From Neckera pumila (taxonomy: Eukaryota > Streptophyta > Bryopsida > Hypnales > Neckeraceae): a stretch of DNA of 64,000 nt. The stretch lies in NCBI GenBank assembly GCA_963969595.1, contig OZ018416.1, positions 21,778,065-21,842,064 of the forward strand. Direction: 5' to 3'. The notes under the pieces are model-generated. The model saw only the letters and a program-made list of their open reading frames with translations, made no database searches and was not told where the DNA came from. A program made the translations under genes and the position numbers. How positions within the stretch are numbered: position 1 is the stretch's first letter; every line of letters begins with the position of its first letter. Positions 31,637 to 42,400 of this stretch are shown here, piece after piece.

Positions 31637-33820
31637 TACAAAAATTTGAATTATAAGGAGGTTGAAAGTCTTGTAATCTATTCACACAAGGTGCATAAAA
31701 ACCTATATTTTTACTTTCAGCAAAAATATCTTGTGATCTACGAGTTCAAAGTCAAAGTGTCTGAAATTTCTTCCAAACATTCTTCTAACTTGCTTTCAAA
31801 ATTATACGATCTCGATGTTACACTTGCCTAGAATTTATCAGTTCTATTTTTGAGAGCCTAAGATTAAATTTGAAAAAACATGTATTTTCAACGCTTAAAA
31901 GAATTCACAATTATTTTTTGCAAAATCCAAAATGTACATACTAATCCCTGAGATCTATGTATTAGATCTCGACGAATACTCACAAAAATGTCAAAAAATT
32001 GACACCCTCTAAAAAGATGTTGTTAATCAAATTTCATTTATATTTTAAATTTTTTAACTTTATACTATAAGAAACCTACGTTTTAGGTGACAAGCCATGA
32101 TTTTTCTGAATGGATTTTAGTGGACATTGAATGCAACAAACCTATGTTTTAATATGAACATTGATGTTATATTGGATGTTTTTGTTGACAAAAAAGCATG
32201 GGTTTGTTGCATTGGACGTCTACTAGTGTTAGGATCTCACTTTCAACTATGCTAATTTTCCATAATAGTCGGGGTGGGGGTGGGATGATAGCAAATGAAT
32301 GTCAATTCAAAATTTTATCATTGTAGAAATTGGTACAAAACAAGAATATTTCAACTTGCACTAATTCAAATAGTATGACTTTAGTAAATTAGTGTCACAC
32401 ACACGATAAGGACAAACTAGTGTTACATTAGAGTTACATGTGAATTTTAGATTTGAAGGGCAATCTAAGTATGTAAAAACAATAGTTGTAAATGAAGCAA
32501 ATATGTTTTGCAAGAACGCTCAAGCTTTTGATAGTGTAGCTTTATTTGGCTTTTGATCCCCAGAACTCAAATTGTTTCACAAAGAAGATTTAAGGAATTC
32601 CAATTTGAATAAAGCCTCAATTTAGGAAGAAGCATGTAAATTTTGAAAGCAAAATGATGTTGAAATCTCCCTATTTAAGTTCGAGCTCGACCCAAAAAGA
32701 ATGCATAACATTATTTTACAACGGTTGGATCTTCATATAAATTAGGTATTCTAGAAGTTTGATGTTTTTTCTTAACTCAAAAAACATGAGCAAAACATAA
32801 ATAAATTTGATACTTTATATTAGATGCCAAATTTTTTCAAAACCATATTAAGAGAATCTAAAGTGTCATGTATTGCCTATACGAATTAGATCCAACAAAA
32901 ACTTCTCTACGTCCATAATACGGATCATGCTGAAATTCTTAAGGTAGTCTGAAAATGATCATGATTCAAAGGTATGTTTTGCTTTCTTCGATGTACCCAA
33001 TCTATATTTCACGAGGTGTTTGCTTTTAGTGACAAAGGTAGAAACCCCTATTACCAACCATTGTCCAATCGTCATTCAATAGGGATCTTAATTGTAAAAG
33101 AGGCTAGCACTCATTTCCAACCACTAGATCTTGGTTTCCAACCATCAATTCCACCATTTTTGTCTTGACATTGGACATGGATCAAAGCCAACTTTAGCTT
33201 AAAAATTCATAATAATTTTCGTTCAAGTGATAAAAGTACCAAATTTTTTACAATCCCTATCTATAGATGCATTAGATAGATGCACTTCGTAAAATATTTG
33301 TTTTGCCTTGCACTACTCCAGATCATGTTGGAATTGCTTATTTGGTGGGTTGTGGGTGGTTCTACTTTACCACGTTTCAACTCAAAAATTTGTGACTAAT
33401 TTCAGAAAGGTCAAAATATATGAAATGATGTGGGTTATGTACCAATTTCATTTTTCTTCCGATGAAAATTTACTGAAAATTGTTTCAAGGAGTTTAACAC
33501 TTTAGCTTCCTCGAAAAGGCAATCAGCTCTTAAATGGACGGACGCTTTAAGAGCATACTACCTTACTTGGAACCATTTTGAGTCGGTTATCACCAGTTTT
33601 TTTTTTGCACCATGGTGTCAAACTCCAGTGTTGCGGCACAATGCCAATAGATTAAATTTATCCTCCATTGACTGCATGTTGTACTACAATGCAAAAGAAA
33701 AACCCTGGTTGTCACCTTATCTCAAAACTGCAGATGAAAAGTTAAAACGTCAAAATTGTCCATGTTTCAAAAAGAAAGAAAAAGAGAAAGTCAAAACGTC
33801 AAAAACATTCTACTGACTCA
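31637..33820. other. Intergenic DNA with one inverted repeat
   Basis: 31640-31830 resembles part of subfamily 2 of the TTAA-bounded repeat ('cttgtaatctattcacac', 'gtctgaaatttcttcca'). An inverted repeat at 32122-32220 pairs 'aatgcaacaaacctatg' with 'catgggtttgttgcatt' around a ~40-bp loop. No gene was found. Confidence 0.4.
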
Positions 33821-33823
33821 GCT

Positions 33824-33996
33824 GACACGTGGAAACTGGACAACAGGACTGCCTCAGTTCAGTCCGACCCCGCCCTAGTGTGAATAGGGACTCGTGGTGA
33901 CGAACACGGAGAGCCGGCCACATGGGGATCCCAGATCAAGCCATTTGGACGCGCACCAGACGCCTTCCAGAACAGACACGTGTCAGATGACGTGTC
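33824..33996 (+). promoter_or_regulatory. ACGT-core (ABRE/G-box) cluster upstream of LEA14
   Basis: GACACGTGG (CACGTG at 33826-33831), the perfect palindrome GACACGTGTC (33975-33984) and GACGTGTC (33989-33996) all contain the ACGTG core bound by ABA-responsive bZIP factors. They lie about 730-900 bp before the LEA14 start codon. Control of LEA14 by ABA or drought is known for the family; that these copies act is inferred. Confidence 0.5.
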
Positions 33997-34501
33997 TCTG
34001 TCCTTGACCTCCACCGACGCCTTCAACAAACTGAACAATCCCAGCTGCATCATCAATGAATCCCGCCAGCCAGCTTCGAAGTACACAAAGCGCAAAACGT
34101 GGTACGTCAAGCATCAATCGCGCTTTTACCGAACATCGGCAAATCATATCCTCCCCCTTCGAAACTGCGTTGAAAATCCGCAACCCAACGACTCCAAAAT
34201 TTCACAAAATAGTCTGAAATTTCACGAACTACAGTACAGTACAATACTGGACAGTATTCCGTAATTTGAGCCAATTGCACTAAAATTCCACTAACTATTC
34301 TGAAATTTCAACCAAATACATTGAAATTTCACGCAACATTTTCGAAATTTGAACCAATTACACTGATCTTTGAAACAGTGTGCTGGCCTTCGGGGTTGTA
34401 CTGTTTTAATATCCCAACGCTGCACCAAAGTGGTCGGTTGCCCCAAGTGGGTTATGTCAGCGAAGGAAGGTGCGAGGTGGTGATAGATGTCTTGAGCTTG
34501 G

Positions 34502-34509
34502 TATATATT
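34502..34509 (+). promoter_or_regulatory. TATA box of the LEA14 gene
   Basis: TATATATT lies about 215 bp before ATG 34722, predicting a transcript start near 34535 and a 5' UTR of about 185 bases. The leader contains four imperfect 'gtggagatttcttgctgt' repeats (34588-34665). Confidence 0.5.
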
Positions 34510-34721
34510 GATGGGCAGCTACTCGAGTTCCCATGATCATTCGACATTTGCTAACTGAAAGTGTGTTCGAGAGAATTGATCAGAAGTTTGCCGTGGAGAT
34601 TTCTTACTGTGAAGCTTTCTTGCTGTGAACATTTCTTGTTTGTGGAGATTTCTTGCTGTGGAGATTGTTTGATTGAGGGTTACGAAGATTGTTAGTCGGA
34701 GCTTGTTCTTTGTGTTTCGCG

Positions 34722-35717
34722 ATGGCGGGTTTGATGGACAAGGCGAAGGGAGTTGTGGCGGACAAGATCGCTAAAATGGAGAAGCCGACTGCCGACTTGA
34801 CCGATGTGGATGTCAAGGACGTGTCGCGTGACTCCGTGGGGCTCATGAGCGATGTGATAGTCCACAACCCATATGATCACGACTTGCCCATTCTGGAGAT
34901 CACTTACCGTCTCCGCTGCGGCGACAGGTACTTCCTTGCCATCTACTTAGGATTTACAATCTGGCTGTTACACATTCTTTTTGCTTGTTATAACGAAGCC
35001 TTTGTCGGTGGTGAACGAAGATTTTTATCATTTAGGAGTTGCAAGCGAAAAGGAAGTTGCATACTTTGTTGCCCGCCTTGTCGGTGGTTTAATGGTTTAT
35101 CGTGTTTGTTCAGTTGTCGAGGGTTTGGTTTTCTGTAGTTCTGGTGTGGTCATTTGGCTTAAGGAACGTTATTACGTTTTCTTGCATGTTTCATAGCAAA
35201 CCTTTGTGAAGGATTCACCATTTGTGAGGATCAAGCGCGGTGTAATTGAGTACTATTTGTGAGTTTGAGTTGTTTGGTGTTGTTGTGTGGTGCCGTTTTT
35301 GTTTAAGAAACGTATGCTCTCTTGCAGTTTTTACAATTTTTTTCGCAGAGACTAACATCTGTGAGAATGTAATCAGCTGCACAGAATGGGGTTGTTGTGA
35401 TGTGTATTGATGTTTTTTCTTTTGCTCAGATCGAAGTATGAATTTTTTGTTGTGTTGTGGTTTTTAGGGAGATTACGTCGGGCACTGTGACTGACGCGGA
35501 CGCGGTGCAAGCGAACTCGGACAACCGTATCGCAGTGGGCTCGAAGGTGGGGTACAGCTTCCTCATGAACTTGCTTCGTGATATCGGTGCCGACTGGGAC
35601 ATTGACTACGACTTCGACGTGGGTGTGAAGGTCAAGCTCCCCATCATCCACACCTTCACCATTCCCCTTCACAAGAAGGGCACAATAAAGCTGCCCACCT
35701 TGTCCGACTTGTTTTAG
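34722..35717 (+). CDS. LEA14: LEA14-like desiccation-related protein (LEA_2, WHy domain)
   Basis: Two exons (34722-34927 and 35468-35717) joined at GACAG|gtacttc and tttttag|GGAG encode 151 residues, the usual LEA14 length. The N-terminal helix MAGLMDKAKGVVADKIAKME precedes the WHy/LEA_2 beta-sandwich, roughly residues 25-140. Landmarks are the strand before VHNPYDHDLP (47-56), the GDREITSGT turn spanning the intron, and the C-terminal IPLHKKGTIKLP strand. LEA14 is an 'atypical', folded, cytosolic group 2 LEA protein induced by drought, salt and ABA, thought to stabilise proteins or membranes. The intron position inside the R codon (phase 2) and the start codon within a good context (GCGATGGCG) support the model. 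Confidence 0.93.
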
Positions 35718-36494
35718 AGGGATTCACCCTTTTATTATATGTAGTGATGGGACTGTACAGACTGAAGGTTTGTTGTCCTTGTATATGCAGTTTTTGGCAT
35801 CAAAGTCAGTGTGTAAAGGCTGTGTTTTCTTCAATTTCAATGGCTATTTGAACAGCAATCGCATATATTCGTGCTGCTCTCTGTCTGATTGTTTGGCCAT
35901 TTTACAATCTCCTTTCAGTAGTAATGATTGTATGGAGTAATTTTTCTAGCAAAATATGTTGAATGCCTAATGCATGAATTTTTCTTGTGAAGGTGTGAAA
36001 GTTATGAACTAAAGAATATGAAAAGAGTGTCACTATGAGAAATAACAAGCCATGGGAATGACTTGGGATGTTATTTCTCATAATGAACCTTGCTTTCTTA
36101 ATAATACACATATCCGCAATGTTGGATGGTTAAATCTTGGTGAACTATGTGCAATCAAATGTCTAGAAAAAATTGCATCATTCATAATGCTAAAGTAATA
36201 TGGATTAAAAGTAAAGAATATACCTCCTCATCCAATGAGTGAATAACTATTCTAAAATGGCCTCCATTGATCTTATGATTCTTTGTAATGTTTGTTATTA
36301 CGTGAACATTATTTGCACAATATTTGTTACTCTGGATGTTACAAATAATGAAAACTTTGTATCTTCATTTTTGTTTTTGGGTGGGAATGATGGTAGGATA
36401 TACTTCTCACTTACTGAACATTTACTGCTTATGTGGCCTAATTACTGTACTAACTGGTAATGGCAACATTTCCGACGAGGACAAGGTAGTAAGC
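35718..36494. other. LEA14 3' flank and intergenic DNA
   Basis: The 3' UTR lies in the first few hundred bases; no clear AATAAA was seen. No other gene or bounded repeat until the MITE at 36498. Confidence 0.4.
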
Positions 36495-36497
36495 TTA

Positions 36498-36886
36498 GAG
36501 CAACCCCACTCCAACTCAACAAGTGGCTCAAACTAGGCAAATGGCCGTGCCCGGCCATAATGAGTGCCCCACGGCACGCACGGCGAGGGCCAAAAAATGG
36601 CCGGGCACGGCCAAATTTGAAGAGCACCTGGCCAAATGAAGAGTCCTTCTTGCGGCTCGGTATGAGTTATTTTATCTTTATTTTCAAGTTTCGAGAGACT
36701 TTTTCATTTATTGAATGTCTTCCCCCCGAGTAGGCAATCATGAGGTAGCACTTGGGGGCCGTGTAAACCCGGTTTCCCGTGTTTGTAACCCGTGTTGCCG
36801 TGGGGCACATGGACCGGGCTTGGTCAAATGACACTCTAAGTTCTCCCTGGCCGTGCCATTTGGCCGTGCCTGGAGTGGGGATGCTC
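36498..36886 (+). mobile_element. PIF/Harbinger-type (Tourist-like) MITE
   Basis: The termini GAGCAACCCCACTCCA and the complement of TGGAGTGGGGATGCTC pair at 15 of 16 positions, and TTA flanks both sides (36495-36497 and 36887-36889), the 3-bp duplication of PIF/Harbinger elements. The interior repeats 'atggccgtgccc', 'ggccgggcacggcc' and is more GC-rich than its surroundings. No transposase, so non-autonomous. Confidence 0.8.
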
Positions 36887-36889
36887 TTA

Positions 36890-37868
36890 CTACACTAGAG
36901 TGCCTTCCAAAGACAAAGATGATAACTTGGAAGTTTGGTGAAATAGGATATAAGAAATAGGATATAATTCAATTTACTTCAATAGAAACGAATAGTTTTT
37001 ATATTGAAGTATGCATGACAACTATCCTGTCAAGTTACACACTTGATAATCAAATATATGTGAAACTACTGGGAACCATAGTGTCTATATATACTTTGCT
37101 GCTACTGTATCGCATACTCCGAATTTCCTATGAAACGCATACAGAACCATGACAATTCTATCCTTCTGCACTTGTAAGAATCGAAAGCTGCTATAGGACT
37201 TAAGAAAATACTTGTCAATGGTTTTGCACATGATGTTGAATGACGTCCTCACTCTCGATGCAGCTTATTTATGTCCCCATCTGTAATAAGCATATGCACT
37301 CGCCCACCTGCCATTTCCCATGAGCTCAAATATGAAGGTCAGCATTACAGAGTATTAGCTGAAATTCAAAAATTCCTGCGAGTTACAATGTACTTGCTAC
37401 AAATTCTCAAATATTTTCCAACAGTCTATGTACAAGTACTTGAGGTACAAGAATGTAAAATATGATTAAAATTGTGCGAAGTACATTTATTCGAATACAG
37501 AATATTCTTCACTCGTCAATCTTGGTTAGCACTATCAAATCAATCGTAACACATGAATTTTTGTGTGCAATCCAAATGCAACCCACCCGTTTCCACCAAC
37601 AACTCATTTATTCATACAAAAATCAACGATTAGATTAAGGTAACAACACAAACTGTTGGAGACCTGATCCACTCTCCGCCACGGACCCCGGTTTTCCAAA
37701 ACCAACAGCAACTCAGCCGTTCATTCACAAATTCAATGATCAGAGTGGGAGCAACTCATCAGCTCATACACAAATTCAGTGAGCAGAGTGGGCGCATCTC
37801 ATCAACTCATACACAAATTCCATGATCAGAGCAAGAGTGGGATGGAGAGGAGGGCCAAGTGAACTACC
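36890..37868. other. Intergenic DNA and 3' flank of the proline-rich gene
   Basis: No gene. A short tandem repeat at about 37720-37850 has three units of about 45 bp with 'caactcatcanctcatacacaaattc' and 'atgatcagagtggg'; it lies just after the proline-rich gene's stop codon and so may be in its 3' UTR. Confidence 0.5.
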
Positions 37869-38342
37869 TCAGTAAACTGGTGGTGGTGGAGGAGAAGGAA
37901 CGAAGGTTTGAGGCGAAGTCCCTACGACAGGCGTCGGTTGCTCATAGCTGGGAACATCACCATACGGGGTCTTGGGTGGAGGAGGAGATGTGAACGACAC
38001 GGGAGACGTGGAGCTCGGTGCATCACTGCTGGGAGAAGGCCAATATGGAGCCAATGGCGGAGGAGGTGGCGACCTCTTCCTCTCAACAGGAGATCGCTGG
38101 GACGGCGTCTTGGGTGAAGCTCCTGGGTAAGTGCAAGTGCAAGTGCATGTCGAAGGAGCTGCATCCGACTTCCAGTCCTCATCGAAGCTCATCTTCCCCT
38201 TGAACAACTGGCCTCCTGGATCCCTCTCATGTGAGCGCGCTGGTGAGAGACTCTGAGCATTCGCAGTGGCGAACAGGCTGCTTATCGCCACTGGGAAAAC
38301 GAGCATGATCGTGAACACCGTCAGAGCAAAAGTTCTTGCCAT
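37869..38342 (-). CDS. Secreted proline-rich (extensin-like) cell-wall protein
   Basis: Intronless, 157 residues from ATG 38342. Residues 1-30 form a signal peptide (MARTFALTVFTIMLVFPVAI... ending near ANAQS). A short charged middle (about 35-60) is followed by an unusual CTCTCTYPG motif, then a Pro/Ser-rich C-terminal half with SPPPPPL, SPPPPKTPYG and the C-terminal SPPPPPVY. SP4-5 and PPVY motifs are typical of hydroxyproline-rich glycoproteins of the cell wall; few Tyr crosslink motifs are present. An in-frame ATG 20 codons upstream (38402) is less likely: the only TATA-like box (TATAATA, about 38411-38417) is too close to it and the extra residues would precede the signal peptide. No specific family was recognised. 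Confidence 0.75.
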   Translation of the reverse strand: MARTFALTVFTIMLVFPVAISSLFATANAQSLSPARSHERDPGGQLFKGKMSFDEDWKSDAAPSTCTCTCTYPGASPKTPSQRSPVERKRSPPPPPLAPYWPSPSSDAPSSTSPVSFTSPPPPKTPYGDVPSYEQPTPVVGTSPQTFVPSPPPPPVY

Positions 38343-39439
38343 GGTGAAGAGACAATTGCGCAGTATGTGTGATCGGAAGCCGTGGTGATGTTGGGGTTCC
38401 ATGGAGGCTGTATTATAGTCCGCATCGTGAATGAAGATCGAGTTAATGGCCCCGTGAGCATTTGGGAGACGCGAATGACCATCACGGGAAGATTCGGAGA
38501 GGGATCAGGGATCAGGGGTTAGGGGTTGAATGCTATTGAATGGAGCATTGAAGAATCACGCGAGATTTTCTGCTTCTGTAAATGAAGCAGTACATCAGGG
38601 TTCGCCATCACCATCGCCATCACTGTCGGCCGTTTCGTGATTTGAGTTTTCGTGGATTACGAAATTTGAAAATTCAATCAGACCCTGTCATCCCGAAATT
38701 AGAGAATCCCACCTAAAAAGCAAAGAATTAGAGGAAAATTGCAGTCAATTTCACCCATTCTTGCACGCAACCGAATGATTGAATGAAAATACCCAGTAAA
38801 AAAAGTTCTTGAGAGCTTCGAGATTGAAGAACACTCTACTCAGAAGTACAGGGTTTAGGGTGTCAGGATTCAAATGCGGGTTGAAGAGTCACGCGAGGTT
38901 TTCTGCATCTGTAAATGGAGTAGAAAATCAGGGTTCGCCATCGCCATCGGGTGTTTCGTAATCTAGGTTCAACAAATTTCTTGGATTAAAGACTTGCAAA
39001 CCCAATCAAACCCTGCCATCCCAGAATCAGAGAATCCAGAGGAAAATACTGCACGGCGTGCACGCAACCCCAGCTGAACAAGTGGAATAAAATAACAGAG
39101 AATAAGTCCTTTGCGAGTTTCAAATCTGAAGAACATTCTACGCCACTGATGCACGAGGAGAACCGCGTCAGTGGATGAGAGTATGGATGAGAGGTCACGA
39201 TATTCCCTCACCACATGGAACCATTTGCACTCCACCATCGTGTCAGGGCATCAGCTTGCGTTTTGCAAGCCACACAGGCGTTTGTCATACAGACAGACAC
39301 TCCGTAAAGAAGAAACGAAAGTACCTTTCACAAGGTATCTTGCGGAATGAGGAATCCCTATTTTCCTGGCTACGACCTATAAACGCTGATCTTTTCTAGA
39401 TTTGTTGTGTTTTGGTGTTGAGCTTCCGCTGCTGCAACA
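38343..39439. promoter_or_regulatory. Shared intergenic region between divergent genes, with internal duplication
   Basis: The region separates the proline-rich gene (minus) from the carboxypeptidase gene (plus). Copy 1 (about 38545-38852) and copy 2 (about 38878-39150) are direct, diverged duplicates: both have 'tcacgcgag.ttttctgc.tctgtaaatg', 'cagggttcgccatc.ccatc', 'caatca.accctg.catccc', 'cacgcaacc' and 'gaagaaca.tctac' in that order. TATAATA (minus strand, 38411-38417) and TATAAAC (plus strand, 39378-39384) are candidate core promoters. Confidence 0.6.
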
Positions 39440-42400
39440 ATGGCGGGGTTGCGCATGCTGTGGCTTGCCTGCATTTCTGTTGCGATTGTGCCGTTGGGAG
39501 TTTTCGGCGCCCTTTCCGGCGCAGTGGTGAAGTCGGTGCCGGGATTCTCCGGCACTCTGCCGTCCAAACACTACGCTGGGTGAGTTAGGATTTTCAGGGT
39601 ATGCATGAAATGCTTGCACTCAATTCTTTTCAATTTGGGTTTACATTTTGTATACATTTTGTTATATTTGTATCCACGTTCTGGTTTACATTTTTGGGTT
39701 CGAAATGGTGACCACGCAGGTATGTGTCGGTGAACGAGACTCACGGGAGAGAGCTTTTCTACTATTTTGTGGAATCGGAAGGGCATCCGGCTACTGATCC
39801 GGTGGTTTTATGGCTTAATGGCGGTCCTGGCTGCTCTAGTTTCGATGGCTTCATCTACGAGCATGGTACACGCCTTGTTCTCTTGATTAGGTTAAGCTTG
39901 TTTTGGTGCTCATCGTTCCTTAACCAAAAACAAGCTTACCGAAAAGCTTCAAACGGCGTTTCTGCTTTGTAGCTCAGAGTTTTCCCAACGTTGTTTTAAT
40001 TGCTTCTGAGAGGTTGAAGCTCATGAACACAAGATGTTGATTATGAGCAGAGAGAAACGCAAATTGGAATCTAGAATGTACCATTAATTAACCCCACGGC
40101 TTTGATATAGGGCCGTTCAAATTTGAGCCTGCTGCCGAATCCAACGGTTTGCCGAAGCTCACGTTGAATCCATACTCCTGGAGTAAGGTGCTTTTTTCCA
40201 ACCTTTTGCGGAGTGCATTGTCCATCACTTTGACTTTGAGCATTTCAACCAATTTGTAGGAGTGTGCCTTGATGAAAATATTACTCAATGGAGCTTACTG
40301 GAGAGATCACTGAGTACTAGTGCCAAATTTAAGTACTCTTTATGATGATTTCTTATGCAATTATTCAAAGTGGGAGGTTGTAGACTACTATTAGTGGTAA
40401 TGGATAACCCCATGTCCACTCAAAGATGAGTAGAAATGACCTAATCATGCTTACACCCAACTTGAGGAAGGCCAACCGAGAGTTAGATGTGTATAAAAAG
40501 AGGGAATTAGGTCCTATAACAGTTTACGGTAGTGTCCTCTGCCTTATTGTATAATTCTGCGCTGTTTCTTAATGAGAGTGCCTTTGCAGGCTGCAAGTGT
40601 GTTGTATGTAGATTCACCAGCAGGAGTTGGGTTCTCGTTCTCTAAGACACGCGCCGACTATATCACTGGTGACCTGCAAACTGCGAGAGACACGCATGCC
40701 TTTCTGCTGAAGGTCAGTTCGTTTCTTGTTTAGCATTTTGTTTAGAATTTTGTTTCATTGGCTTTGCATTAGTTCTGAATGAGGCAACTGCTACAATCAA
40801 ACCTCTCTTCTCTAAAATGTTATTTAAAAGATTAGTAACTTTCCATCACTCAAATTATAGGTTGAGAATTGAGTACGAAATGTCAGTTTCAGTGCAATTA
40901 TTGATTATTTCATCTCTGATTACCGGTCTTACTCGTGTTGCATTCTATATTTTTATTTTCAGTGGTTTCAAGAGTATCCAGAGTTTCAAAAGAATCCATT
41001 CTTCATCTCTGGTGAATCGTATGCTGGGATTTATGTGCCAACTCTGAGCCGAAATGTCGCTCATGGTATGTTTGACCCTGATCAAGCTCGCTGTGTGTGT
41101 CTGCGATTGACTAGTTGCTTGCTCTTTGATGTTGCCAGAAATGATGTTGAAGTCCAGTAAGAAATAATTTTTGGCATGAGAAGCAAAGTATTCTCGGCGC
41201 TGTCCTTAGGCTTGACTACTGATGGGCTGTGCTGAGGGTTCAGGATAGTTCCACTGTTCCATCTGAAGTACTTGCTTCAACATAACTTCATCTTAACCTT
41301 TTTTCTTCTCCGTTTTGGGGCTCGGCAGGGATAAAGGCTGGAGTAAAGCCTGTGCTAAATTTCAAGGTGCAGTCCAGCCTCCATATCGGTTACCCCATTA
41401 TTAATTAAAACATCTGCCTTAGTTTTATTTATGGTACCCTTACAAAATATACAAAGGAAATAGGTAAGTGGTTAGACTTTTTGTGACCCGACCACTGTTC
41501 ACATTTTCTTGCTCCCCACTGCTAACTAATATGGAAATTATACTGTTTTTCAGAAATATCCTGAAGCTGTGATTGGTCCTCTAATATCAAAGACTTGTCT
41601 TCTATTGGTACCAGGGATGATATACTAATGTGTACCGGTATTTGGCATTTGCAGGGCTATTTGGTCGGTAATGGTTGCACGGACGACCAGTTTGATGGGG
41701 ATGCGATTATTCCGTTTGTTTACGGCATGGGTCTCATCTCTAACGATATGTATAAGGTGAGTCTTTAGGTGAAATTTCAATTGGCAGTGATGGGGAAGAC
41801 GGATCTGTTTAGCTAGATAATTCATACTTCCAAGTTTCGTAACGAAATTGGTCATCCCAATCTATGTTTTCATTTGAATTTGTATTGTCATGAGGGGAGA
41901 TCTATTTGATGCTGTGTTGAATTGGTGTTTGTTAAATTGTTGAATGGTTTTCAGAGTGTAAATAAAGCTTGCAATGGATCATACTGGAATGCCACCGACA
42001 AAGCCTGCCTTGCACAGCTCAGTGATGTCTATACGGTATGCACTTTTTCTTCAGTCAATTATTTTCTGAATGCTTTGAGTACCGAAATAATGACTGTGTT
42101 TCTGCTCTAATCCTTACTTGCCAAAATGGCCAAAAGTGGCTGCTTCCATATCTGTAGGAGTTGAAATAAATCATTTAAGGACTTCAATGAAGGCTATAGA
42201 ATGTTCCAATAAAAAGAAGAAAAATATGACTTAAAAATTTCGTAATGACACTAAATTGTTTTGAAAGTTACTGCATTCAACTATTACCTTTCAAAGTGGG
42301 CTTTCTGTTTTTAGCTTAAGGACTTGGGGGTTAATATCGAGTCCATTTTGATTGCTCAGAAACATTTTCCCAGTTCCACGTTTTTTCGACCACAGAGTAT

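Noticed and set aside
38342..38402. Upstream ATG at 38402 for the proline-rich protein
   Set aside because: Its position relative to the TATA-like box and the quality of the signal peptide beginning at 38342 favour the downstream start.
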